A stretch of DNA of 39,066 nucleotides from an uncultured Clostridia bacterium (lineage in GTDB: Bacteria > Bacillota > Clostridia > Oscillospirales > Acutalibacteraceae). The notes beneath the pieces were generated by a model. It was not told the DNA's origin. It searched no databases and saw only the letters and a list, made by a program, of their open reading frames with translations. This document shows positions 7,557-14,167 of the stretch, one piece after another. The stretch lies in contig CANQGM010000016.1 of assembly GCA_947623205.1 (NCBI GenBank), forward strand, positions 1-39,066. Direction: 5' to 3'. Position numbers and translations under genes: made by a program. Position 1 is the first letter of the stretch, and every line of letters starts with the position of its first letter.

Positions 7557-7763
7557 ATGAAAAAAAAGTTATTCGGTCAAAATATTAAACCGGACTGTGT
7601 TTATTGCGAAAATGCAGTTTTTTCAGACAATTCTACATACTGCCAAAAAAACAGGCGCATTAAAAACGGTAAATGCAGAGCCTTTAAATATGACCCGCTT
7701 ATGCGCGTGCCGAAAACCTCTGTATTAAAAACAGATTATACGGCAGACGATTTTAAACTTTAA
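7557..7763 (+). CDS. Small conserved Cys-rich protein, function unknown
   Basis: 68 residues. Four cysteines, CVYC (14-17) then single Cys at 29 and 40, look like a small metal-binding knuckle; the rest is basic, and YDPLMRVPK (about 45-53) is typical of a short protein family common in Clostridia. No signal peptide or membrane segment. ATG with GAGGTGG seven bases upstream and a near-consensus promoter. It stands alone: the 212 bp downstream (7764-7975) contain no gene, only the terminator of the gene on the other strand. Zinc binding is inferred from the Cys pattern only. Confidence 0.8.
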   Translation: MKKKLFGQNIKPDCVYCENAVFSDNSTYCQKNRRIKNGKCRAFKYDPLMRVPKTSVLKTDYTADDFKL

Positions 7764-7856
7764 TTTTAAAATAATATTAAAATATCAGATAGTTTATATT
7801 TTAAGTTATGTACATCTGTCTGTCAATAGTAACATAATAGTTTAATAATTAACGAA

Positions 7857-7892
7857 AATCCCCGACATTGGCATAAAGCCATGTCGGGGATT
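7857..7892 (-). terminator. Terminator of the dockerin-protein gene
   Basis: A 12-bp stem (AATCCCCGACAT with its complement) with three more pairs beyond a one-base bulge, followed on the minus strand by TTTTCGTTAATT. It lies 84 bp beyond the stop codon of the 895-residue protein gene. Confidence 0.82.
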
Positions 7893-7975
7893 CCCGTGTG
7901 ATAAAATTTTACAACTCTTAGTCTAAGAATGCAAAACATTCAAAAACATAGGAGAAATAAAAAGCTAAATTGTAA

Positions 7976-10663
7976 TTATGGGTTGTAAACATCCCATGTA
8001 CCGGATAATTTAACTCCGGCTACTCCTGATCCGCTTGGAACAAACAGGTTTTTACCTTCCGTTGTTGCAAGGTCACCTGTCTGTATTGCTCCAGTCCAGT
8101 CTGTTTGGTTTACAAACAAGAATCCTGTTACGCCGTCAATAGGTAATGTGTCATAGAATGTGTATGACCAAATGTTATTTCCTTCCGACTCAAGTGGTAT
8201 AAATTCCTTCTCTAATCCAAATGACCAGCCGTAAATATATACAGTAGTCCACATTGTCTTACTGTTGTCAAAGTAAATTGTTCTTTCATCTTCATCAGGT
8301 TTTGGAGCTTTCGGGTCAAATGTCTCAAATACTCCGGGTGCACCGTCTGCTATAATTTTATAGGCGTTGTTTTCTCCTCTGTCACCAATATGTTCCCACT
8401 TGTTAAGAATAATACCTGTCTGTGTAGCTTCATCCCAAGGTTTATTTTTATCAAATGTCTCTTCTGTGGTATCAAACGGTGTTCTGTATATTGATATATT
8501 TACCCAGTCGTTTGGCAAATAGAAATAGAAGTATCCTGATATACCGCCTTCGTTTGTGTCATATTCTACAGCTGCTATTTTAGCGTCTGTATCATCGTTA
8601 TAAAGCCACAATTTGCCGCCGTCGTCATCAAGCCATGAAACGTAGTTTGGTATATAGAAAATAGTTGTACCGTCAGGGGCCGAAGGCTCAACAGAATCCG
8701 TAGGCTCAGGCTCTGCCGTTGTAGGTTCAGGTTCATTTGTAGGCTGAGGTGCTTCGGTAGCTGTAGGTTCGGGTCCTTCTGTCGGCTGAGGTGCGTCTGA
8801 ACCAAACTGAACAACTTCGCCTATTTTATAGTCAACATTATATGCTGCAAGATATTTTTGAACTAATGTTACATCGTTAACGTCAATAACTCCGCTGCCG
8901 TCAACATCTGCTGCAAGCGCTGCTTTACCTTCAAGCGTAAAGTAAGAAGCAATGTGCTTTTGAATGTGTGTTACGTCTTTTACGTCTACTTTTCCTGAAC
9001 CGTCTGCGTCACCCAAAAGAACTTCAATTTTATCAACAGGCGCTGTTGTTGCTTCTGTTGTTTCAATGACAATTGTTGTCTCGGGAGTAACTGTTGTTTC
9101 AACAGGTGCTGTTGTTTCTGCTCCAATAGGTACAAGTCCTTCAATTGCTGCCTTTACGGCTGCAATTGCTTCATCAATTTGTGCAGGCGTTGCGTCTCTG
9201 CCTGCTGTGCCAAGCAGTCTTTTTGCTGTTTTCATTGCAGTTGAAAGCACTGCATATGAATCTGCTGTATAAAGGCCTGAATCAACTTTCTGTGCCTCAT
9301 CATATACCTTCTGCAATTCTTCTGTATTTAAATCAAGGTAACGGAATGTGTGGTTGTTTTCTTTAGCATATGTTTCAGCAGTACTACCTGAGTAACCGTA
9401 AATTTTTACGTTACTTGTTCCATCAGGAACTGCAAAAACCTCTCCGCCTTTTCCTACGGTACCAAAGTTAACATCTTTTGAATTTACTGTAACCGAAATC
9501 AGGTTTTTTCTGTTATAAAAGGCTCTGTAACCTATTTGCTTTAATGATTCGGGCAGTATTACTTCAGAAAGCATATCGTCACCACCTGAATCTTTATAAA
9601 ACGCTTCATCTCCTATTTTTTGAAGCTGGCTGTTCTCAGCAAATGTAATTTTACTTAAAGTACTGCATTTTCTAAATGCCGCGTCATTTATTATTATTAC
9701 AGAAGACGGTATTGTTAAATACAAGACACGACATTGTTCAAAAGCAGATTTTCCAATAACAGTAACAGGAAGACCGTTTATTTCAGAGGGTATTTCAATA
9801 TTTCCCTGCATTTGATATTCTTCTTTAATACCCGTAATTTGAACGGCTGTGTTGTCATTAATCTTTTCCCATTTAAACACAGAATTATCCGGCTCTGTTG
9901 TTGTAGGTTCTGTTGTTGCTTCAGTTGTTGTAGTTTCTTCTTCTTTTAAAAGCTCAAATTTATATTTATTGCTTGTTGCAAAAGTTTGTACCTCACTACC
10001 TTCATAACCGTGAAATGTTATGTTATCTTCAGTAAGTCCCATAAAATTCAATTTAATAAATGAAGGATTGTTGCTATAACAATATACATTGCGTAAACCT
10101 GTACAGTCTTTGAATACCATTGCATTAAATTTAACATCAGAATAAATATATATATTTTTTATATTTGTACAACCACTAAAAGCTTGGTTAGCTACATTAA
10201 CAAGCGACTTCGGAAATCTAATTTCTTGAATAGCAATACATCCGTTAAATACACTGGCTTCAATAGTTTCTATACCTTCATTTAATGTTACATCTTTCAA
10301 AGATGTACAACCTTTAAAAGAAGTGGAAATCAAATTTTTTACAGTACCCGGAATATTGACTGAGGTAATTTTGGTATTACCGCCGAAAGCGGCTTTATCA
10401 ATAGCGGTTACCGTAAAGTCAGTTCCTTTGATGTTAACCTTGTCTTTAATAACAACATTTGTAGTGCTGTCGTCAAATTTTGTAACAGTGGCAGTGTACT
10501 CACCGTAAACTTCACTTGAAACGGTGTATGTAACGCCGTCAACAACAGTGGTGTCACCAATTGCCGCAGACGCTGTCAGCGGCATAATGCTGAAAAGACT
10601 AATCAGCAGCGCAAAAACTAATGCAAAGCTTATCAGTTTTTTGCCTTGTGAATACTTTTTCAT
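7976..10663 (-). CDS. Secreted leucine-rich-repeat protein with dockerin and starch-binding-like modules
   Basis: 895 residues. A signal peptide (1-33, cut near ASA-A) leads to two blocks of BspA-type leucine-rich repeats (about 74-235 and 262-443, repeating IPxSV...I...AFxxC) joined by a Thr/Glu linker. A FIVAR-like helical module follows (447-513), then a Thr-rich linker and a complete type I dockerin (549-612) with two calcium loops, DADGSGKVDVKD (552-563) and DVDGSGVIDVND (586-597), each followed by a helix. After a Pro/Thr/Glu linker (620-665) come two C-terminal beta modules (about 667-780 and 794-895). The second (TIYFDNSKTMWTTVYIYGW) resembles CBM26-type starch-binding modules, and the first (TIFYIPNYVSWLDDDGGKLWLY) is related in pattern. 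No catalytic domain or cell-wall anchor is visible. The dockerin should plug it into a cohesin scaffold, as in Ruminococcus amylosomes; that role is inferred. Own promoter, long leader and terminator: monocistronic. Confidence 0.9.
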   Translation of the reverse strand: MKKYSQGKKLISFALVFALLISLFSIMPLTASAAIGDTTVVDGVTYTVSSEVYGEYTATVTKFDDSTTNVVIKDKVNIKGTDFTVTAIDKAAFGGNTKITSVNIPGTVKNLISTSFKGCTSLKDVTLNEGIETIEASVFNGCIAIQEIRFPKSLVNVANQAFSGCTNIKNIYIYSDVKFNAMVFKDCTGLRNVYCYSNNPSFIKLNFMGLTEDNITFHGYEGSEVQTFATSNKYKFELLKEEETTTTEATTEPTTTEPDNSVFKWEKINDNTAVQITGIKEEYQMQGNIEIPSEINGLPVTVIGKSAFEQCRVLYLTIPSSVIIINDAAFRKCSTLSKITFAENSQLQKIGDEAFYKDSGGDDMLSEVILPESLKQIGYRAFYNRKNLISVTVNSKDVNFGTVGKGGEVFAVPDGTSNVKIYGYSGSTAETYAKENNHTFRYLDLNTEELQKVYDEAQKVDSGLYTADSYAVLSTAMKTAKRLLGTAGRDATPAQIDEAIAAVKAAIEGLVPIGAETTAPVETTVTPETTIVIETTEATTAPVDKIEVLLGDADGSGKVDVKDVTHIQKHIASYFTLEGKAALAADVDGSGVIDVNDVTLVQKYLAAYNVDYKIGEVVQFGSDAPQPTEGPEPTATEAPQPTNEPEPTTAEPEPTDSVEPSAPDGTTIFYIPNYVSWLDDDGGKLWLYNDDTDAKIAAVEYDTNEGGISGYFYFYLPNDWVNISIYRTPFDTTEETFDKNKPWDEATQTGIILNKWEHIGDRGENNAYKIIADGAPGVFETFDPKAPKPDEDERTIYFDNSKTMWTTVYIYGWSFGLEKEFIPLESEGNNIWSYTFYDTLPIDGVTGFLFVNQTDWTGAIQTGDLATTEGKNLFVPSGSGVAGVKLSGTWDVYNP

Positions 10664-11040
10664 TTTTATTCTCCTTTTTCTTTTTGTGTGATTTTAATCA
10701 TAAATCTTTTTAGAACAGTTACGTCTGTTCCGCACGTTTTAATTCCTCTGATTACCTTTTAATTCCTCTGATATTTTTCCTCCTTAATAATTTTTAAAAT
10801 TTATGAATATATATCTGCCGAACAAAACAGATGTTTTGTTTTGCATCAATATATAATTCCGATATTTTATTATCAGATAGCTTTTATACTTGTCTGACCA
10901 AAAAGAAAAATTTGTTTTTTGTAAAAATTTCCATGGTAATAATTAGATAAAATTACATATTTATGTTTTTGAGGCTGCTGTAATAATTAGTGAAATTCCC
11001 GATGAATCCTCATGATTTTCTTTTTTTCTCCCCCTTTGTA
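10664..11040 (-). promoter_or_regulatory. Long untranslated leader of the dockerin-protein gene
   Basis: About 375 bases lie between the promoter (11046-11074) and the ATG at 10661-10663, with no convincing gene. The stretch holds an AAGGAGG near 10790 with no start codon after it, a 6-bp inverted repeat GAACAG/CTGTTC (10713-10730), an 8-bp inverted repeat AACAAAAC/GTTTTGTT (10821-10840) and a 16-base tandem duplication (10737-10772). The true ribosome-binding site is AAAGGAGAA just before the ATG. I recognise no known riboswitch in it. Confidence 0.55.
10737..10772. repeat. Direct repeat of 16 bases, 20-base period, in the leader
   Basis: TTTTAATTCCTCTGAT occurs at 10737-10752 and again at 10757-10772, separated by 4 bases. 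On the minus strand this duplicates ATCAGAGGAATT, a ribosome-binding-site-like element without a start codon. Confidence 0.85.
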
Positions 11041-11045
11041 CTTCT

Positions 11046-11074
11046 ATTATAGTCATAATTATGACCATTGTCAA
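11046..11074 (-). promoter_or_regulatory. Consensus sigma-A promoter of the dockerin-protein gene
   Basis: On the minus strand TTGACA (11069-11074), 17 bases and TATAAT (11046-11051): both hexamers and the spacing are perfect. The spacer is largely occupied by a perfect palindrome. Confidence 0.88.
11052..11065. promoter_or_regulatory. Operator-like 14-bp palindrome between -35 and -10
   Basis: GTCATAATTATGAC is a perfect palindrome inside the 17-base promoter spacer, touching the -10 box. A dimeric repressor bound here would block RNA polymerase. It lies 48 bp upstream of the divergent HTH gene, whose product is the obvious candidate ligand. Function is inferred from position and symmetry only. 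Confidence 0.6.
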
Positions 11075-11113
11075 GTATCTGAACATAAATTAATTTAAAA
11101 ACAGGTGATAATT

Positions 11114-11317
11114 ATGATAAAATATACTCCATTTTGGGAAACTTTGAAAAAAAGTAACGAAAGCACGTACACATTAATTAACAAACACAACATCAGCAGC
11201 GCTACAATTGACCGCTTAAGAAAAAATCAGGGAATCAGTACGGTAAAAATTGATGACCTTTGCAGAATTCTTAAATGTGATGTTGAAAACATTATCGTTT
11301 ATGAAAGTGACTCATAA
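11114..11317 (+). CDS. Small Cro/C1-type helix-turn-helix regulator
   Basis: 67 residues, essentially one HTH domain. WETLKKSNESTYTLINKHNISSATIDRLRKNQ gives the helix-turn-helix, followed by a third and fourth helix with TVKIDDLCRILKCDVENII, the usual end of small XRE-family proteins that act as dimers on palindromic operators. The start is the ATG at 11114, six bases after AGGTG; an in-frame GTG at 11105 overlaps that site and is unlikely. It is divergent from the dockerin-protein gene, with a palindrome in the shared region, so repression of that gene, or of itself, is a reasonable hypothesis. It does not carry any toxin-like partner. Confidence 0.85.
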   Translation: MIKYTPFWETLKKSNESTYTLINKHNISSATIDRLRKNQGISTVKIDDLCRILKCDVENIIVYESDS

Positions 11318-11321
11318 AAAA

Positions 11322-11345
11322 AGAGACGTCCCAAAGGACATCTCT
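11322..11345 (-). terminator. Terminator of mscL
   Basis: On the minus strand a 10-bp stem (AGAGATGTCC with GGACGTCTCT, one G-U pair) and a 4-base loop are followed by a run of T. Read on the plus strand the stem has a C-A mismatch and no T run, so it serves mscL rather than the HTH gene. Confidence 0.8.
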
Positions 11346-11396
11346 ATAATATAATGAAAATATAAATTTTTTGATTGCGGAGTTTATGTACTGACT

Positions 11397-11828
11397 TTAT
11401 TCCTTATCTGTTTCTTCCGACAACGGAATGTCGCTTGTGCAATGCGGACATTTTATTGCGTCTTTGTCGATTTCGCTCAAACAGTAAGGGCACTTTTTAG
11501 TAGTCGGCTCTTCGGGTTCTTCCTGCTTTCTTCCGATTGACATTATCTTATTTACAAGTTTTACAATCAGGAAAATAACAAAAGCCATTATTAAAAAGTT
11601 TATAACCGCGGTAACAAACTTGCCGTAGCAAATTTCCGCTCCGTTTATCTGCAATTTAAACTCATCAAAGTTCATTCCGCCAAACAAACCGAGCACCGGC
11701 GAGATAATATCGCTTGTGAGTGAAGTGACAATTGCCTGAAAAGCAGCGCCTATAATAACGCCTACCGCAAGGTCAAGCACATTGCCGCGCATGATAAATG
11801 TTTTAAATTCCGACAAAAAGTTTTTCAT
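11397..11828 (-). CDS. mscL: Large-conductance mechanosensitive channel with zinc-ribbon tail
   Basis: 143 residues. The N-terminal amphipathic helix and first pore helix (FKTFIMRGNVLDLAVGVIIG, 8-27) are textbook MscL, and the second membrane helix is at about 71-94. MscL opens under membrane tension to release solutes during osmotic downshock. Unlike the classical channel, the cytoplasmic helix region (about 98-112, acidic EEPEEP) continues into CPYC (113-116) and CPHC (127-130), a rubredoxin-like zinc-ribbon knuckle, so the four cysteines should bind a metal. ATG with AAGGAGGT upstream. Own terminator; 33 bp separate it from tyrS upstream on the same strand, so it may be read from the tyrS promoter. 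Confidence 0.95.
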   Translation of the reverse strand: MKNFLSEFKTFIMRGNVLDLAVGVIIGAAFQAIVTSLTSDIISPVLGLFGGMNFDEFKLQINGAEICYGKFVTAVINFLIMAFVIFLIVKLVNKIMSIGRKQEEPEEPTTKKCPYCLSEIDKDAIKCPHCTSDIPLSEETDKE

Positions 11829-11861
11829 TGTATGACCTCCTTATGTAAAATTAAGTAATCA

Positions 11862-13088
11862 TTAAGCAAAAATTGCTTTATGAAATACTTTTTTTCCCTT
11901 TTTAATAATTACATGACCTTTTTCAAATTCTGATTTGGGAATTTGCATATAAACATCCGTCACTTTTTTGTCGTCAACAGATATGCCCCCCTGCTGAATA
12001 AGCCGTCTGCCCTCGCCGTTTGAAGGAATAAGCGAGCATTTTTTCAGCAGGTCAAGAATTGAAATTGCGCCGTCTGTAAAATCTTCGGACGAAAGTAATG
12101 TTGAAGGCATATTATCGGTGTCTGCCTTGTTTCCGAAAAGCGCTCTTGCCGCCTGCTGCGCCTTGTCTGCCTCTTCTTTGCCGTGAATAAGGTTTGTTAC
12201 CTCATAAGCCAAAATTTCTTTAGCCTTGTTTATTTCACTTCCCTCAAGCTTTGCAAGCTCATCAATCTGTTCAAGCGGCAAAAATGTAAGCATTTTAAGG
12301 CATTTTATTACATCGCTGTCGTCAACATTCCTCCAATACTGGTAAAAATCGTAAGGACTTGTTTTTTCTGCCGAAAGCCATACTGCGCCCGACTGTGTTT
12401 TGCCCATTTTCTTGCCTTCGGAATTAAGAAGAAGGTTTATTGTCATTGCATAAGCGTTCTTGCCGAGCTTGCGTCTGATGAGTTCTGTGCCGCCGAGCAT
12501 ATTGCTCCACTGGTCGTCTCCGCCGAACTGCATATTACAGCCGTAGTTTTGGTACAAAGCGTAAAAGTCGTATGACTGCATTATCATATAGTTAAACTCA
12601 AGAAAGCTGAGTCCCTTTTCCATTCTCTGTTTGTAGCACTCGGCAGTAAGCATTCTGTTTACGCTGAAATGCGCTCCTACGTCTCTTAAAAGTTCAACGT
12701 AGTTGAGGTTTAAAAGCCAGTCTGCATTGTTTACAAGAAGCGCCTTTCCGTCAGAAAAGTCGATAAATCGGCTCATTTGCTTTTTAAAACATTCAACATT
12801 GTGTTGGATCGTTTCTTTTGTCATCATTTGGCGCATATCGGTTCTGCCGGACGGGTCGCCTATCATTGCAGTTCCGCCGCCGATAAGCGCAATGGGCTTG
12901 TTGCCTGCCATCTGCAAGCGCTTCATAAGACACAGCGCCATAAAGTGGCCGACGTGAAGGCTGTCTGCCGTGGGGTCAAATCCTATGTAAAACACAGCTT
13001 TTCCGCTGTTGACAAGCTCTCTTATTTCTTCTTCGTCGGTTACCTGTGCAATAAGACCTCTTGCAACAAGCTCCTCATATACTCCCAT
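11862..13088 (-). CDS. tyrS: Tyrosyl-tRNA synthetase
   Basis: 408 residues. Class I synthetase: HVGH (45-48) is the HIGH signature, and KMGKT (227-231) the KMSKS signature; the tyrosine pocket region [22 protein letters not shown] (171-194) is intact, and an S4 RNA-binding domain closes the protein (about 340-408, [14 protein letters not shown]). It charges tRNA-Tyr with tyrosine. The ATG at 13086-13088 is chosen because AAAGGA lies 10 bases upstream; an upstream GTG-initiated frame would add 26 residues inside the promoter. No T-box leader is possible: only 81 bp separate it from the next gene and they contain a promoter. Confidence 0.97.
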   Translation of the reverse strand: MGVYEELVARGLIAQVTDEEEIRELVNSGKAVFYIGFDPTADSLHVGHFMALCLMKRLQMAGNKPIALIGGGTAMIGDPSGRTDMRQMMTKETIQHNVECFKKQMSRFIDFSDGKALLVNNADWLLNLNYVELLRDVGAHFSVNRMLTAECYKQRMEKGLSFLEFNYMIMQSYDFYALYQNYGCNMQFGGDDQWSNMLGGTELIRRKLGKNAYAMTINLLLNSEGKKMGKTQSGAVWLSAEKTSPYDFYQYWRNVDDSDVIKCLKMLTFLPLEQIDELAKLEGSEINKAKEILAYEVTNLIHGKEEADKAQQAARALFGNKADTDNMPSTLLSSEDFTDGAISILDLLKKCSLIPSNGEGRRLIQQGGISVDDKKVTDVYMQIPKSEFEKGHVIIKKGKKVFHKAIFA

Positions 13089-13137
13089 TTTTGTAAATCC
13101 TTTCATAACCAGATTTTTTATATTATATATAGTATAT

Positions 13138-13166
13138 AGTATATTATTAAATATTCGGCAGGTCAA
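13138..13166 (-). promoter_or_regulatory. Sigma-A promoter of tyrS
   Basis: On the minus strand TTGACC (13161-13166), 17 bases, TATACT (13138-13143). It starts 3 bases after the stop codon of the upstream metallo-beta-lactamase-fold gene, so tyrS can be transcribed independently. Confidence 0.8.
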
Positions 13167-13169
13167 GTG

Positions 13170-14099
13170 TCAGGCGTGAGTCTGAACGCTTAAATTTTTT
13201 CCGTCAGATGTAATTACAACGGTTTTGTCTTTATCTGTGCGGTAAAGCTCATTTGAACAGGCATTAATACGCGCCATAGTATTGTAATCGGGCAGGGCTC
13301 TGTCGTTGCTCCCAACACTGACGACCGAAATTTGAGGACTGACTGCCTCTAAAAATTGTTGTGAAGAAGATGTTTTGCTGCCGTGATGCGCAACCTTTAA
13401 AACATCCGCTTTTAATTCTATGTTAGAATTAATTAAGTCTTCTTCAACTTTATATGAGATGTCACCGGTAAATAAAAACGAGTTTTCTTTATAGGTTATT
13501 TTTACAACAAGCGAGCTGTCATTTACGTTGTCATAAGTTTTTGTCGGTGAAATGAAATCAAAATTTAAATCTCCGACTGCAAACTTGCTTACTGATTTGG
13601 GATCAATGCATTTAACTTTATTTTCTTTTACAGAATTAACAAAATTTTTGTATTCGTCTGTATCGGGAACAAGCTCTTTCGGCAAATTATTAATGTAAAC
13701 CTCGTCCGCTCCAAAATTTTCAATAACGTCGGACATTCCGCCAATGTGGTCGCTGTCGGGATGAGATACAATAAGCGCGTCAAAATGAGTGCATCCGTTG
13801 CGCTTTAAATATGCAGAAATCTTATTAAAGTCAGCGCTCTCGCCCGCGTCGATTAATATGTTTTTTCCGTGACAGGTAATATAACAGGCGTCTGCCGAAC
13901 CAACATTTATAAAGCTTAACGAAAGGTCATCACCAAGGTCGGCATAAATTCCGCATAGCGAAAAAATATTATTCCATGTAGGGATCCCTATGTCTTTGCC
14001 AAATGATATAAGCAAAACACAGACAAAAAGCAATGCCGATATAGCTGACAAAATAATTTTTTTAAACTTAATTTTTGTTTTTATTTCTGAACTGTTCAT
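13170..14099 (-). CDS. Membrane-anchored metallo-beta-lactamase-fold hydrolase (ComEC C-domain type)
   Basis: 309 residues. One N-terminal membrane segment (14-34) is followed by an exported or anchored MBL domain. The metal motif SHPDSDHIGG (His113, Asp115, Asp117, His118) is the HPDxDH variant seen in the C-terminal domain of ComEC/Rec2 and its stand-alone relatives; FTGDI and KVAHHGSKTSS supply the later ligands. NVGSADACYITCHGKNILIDAG (65-86) is the opening beta-hairpin. Relatives are often annotated as competence proteins or secreted hydrolases; nuclease activity is possible but not shown. The ribosome-binding site is weak (GGGAATGA). It follows spoIIIE on the same strand after 68 bp. 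The window's true comEC (22456-24633) lacks these metal ligands. Confidence 0.87.
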   Translation of the reverse strand: MNSSEIKTKIKFKKIILSAISALLFVCVLLISFGKDIGIPTWNNIFSLCGIYADLGDDLSLSFINVGSADACYITCHGKNILIDAGESADFNKISAYLKRNGCTHFDALIVSHPDSDHIGGMSDVIENFGADEVYINNLPKELVPDTDEYKNFVNSVKENKVKCIDPKSVSKFAVGDLNFDFISPTKTYDNVNDSSLVVKITYKENSFLFTGDISYKVEEDLINSNIELKADVLKVAHHGSKTSSSQQFLEAVSPQISVVSVGSNDRALPDYNTMARINACSNELYRTDKDKTVVITSDGKNLSVQTHA

Positions 14100-14167
14100 A
14101 ATTTTTTTGTCATTCCCGGTATTTTAGCTCTTGCCTTCTTTTGTTATGACTTTTGCATATGTTGCGA

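Noticed and set aside
8964..9272. Ser/Thr/Val-rich plus-strand open frame opposite the dockerin gene
   Set aside because: It is the complement of the FIVAR, Thr-rich linker and dockerin region; the composition is a shadow of that repeat-rich coding sequence.
10664..11040. Riboswitch in the dockerin-gene leader
   Set aside because: No conserved core of a known class (for example c-di-GMP, SAM, glycine or T-box) could be recognised by eye; kept only as an unexplained leader.
11114..11317. Antitoxin of a toxin-antitoxin pair
   Set aside because: The small HTH gene has no adjacent co-directional partner; the next gene is mscL on the other strand after a terminator.
12183..12957. Plus-strand open frames opposite tyrS
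   Set aside because: They are mirror frames of a well-defined gene, without ribosome-binding sites or recognisable domains.
13089..13169. T-box leader for tyrS
   Set aside because: The gap to the next gene is 81 bp and contains a sigma-A promoter; there is no room for a T-box.
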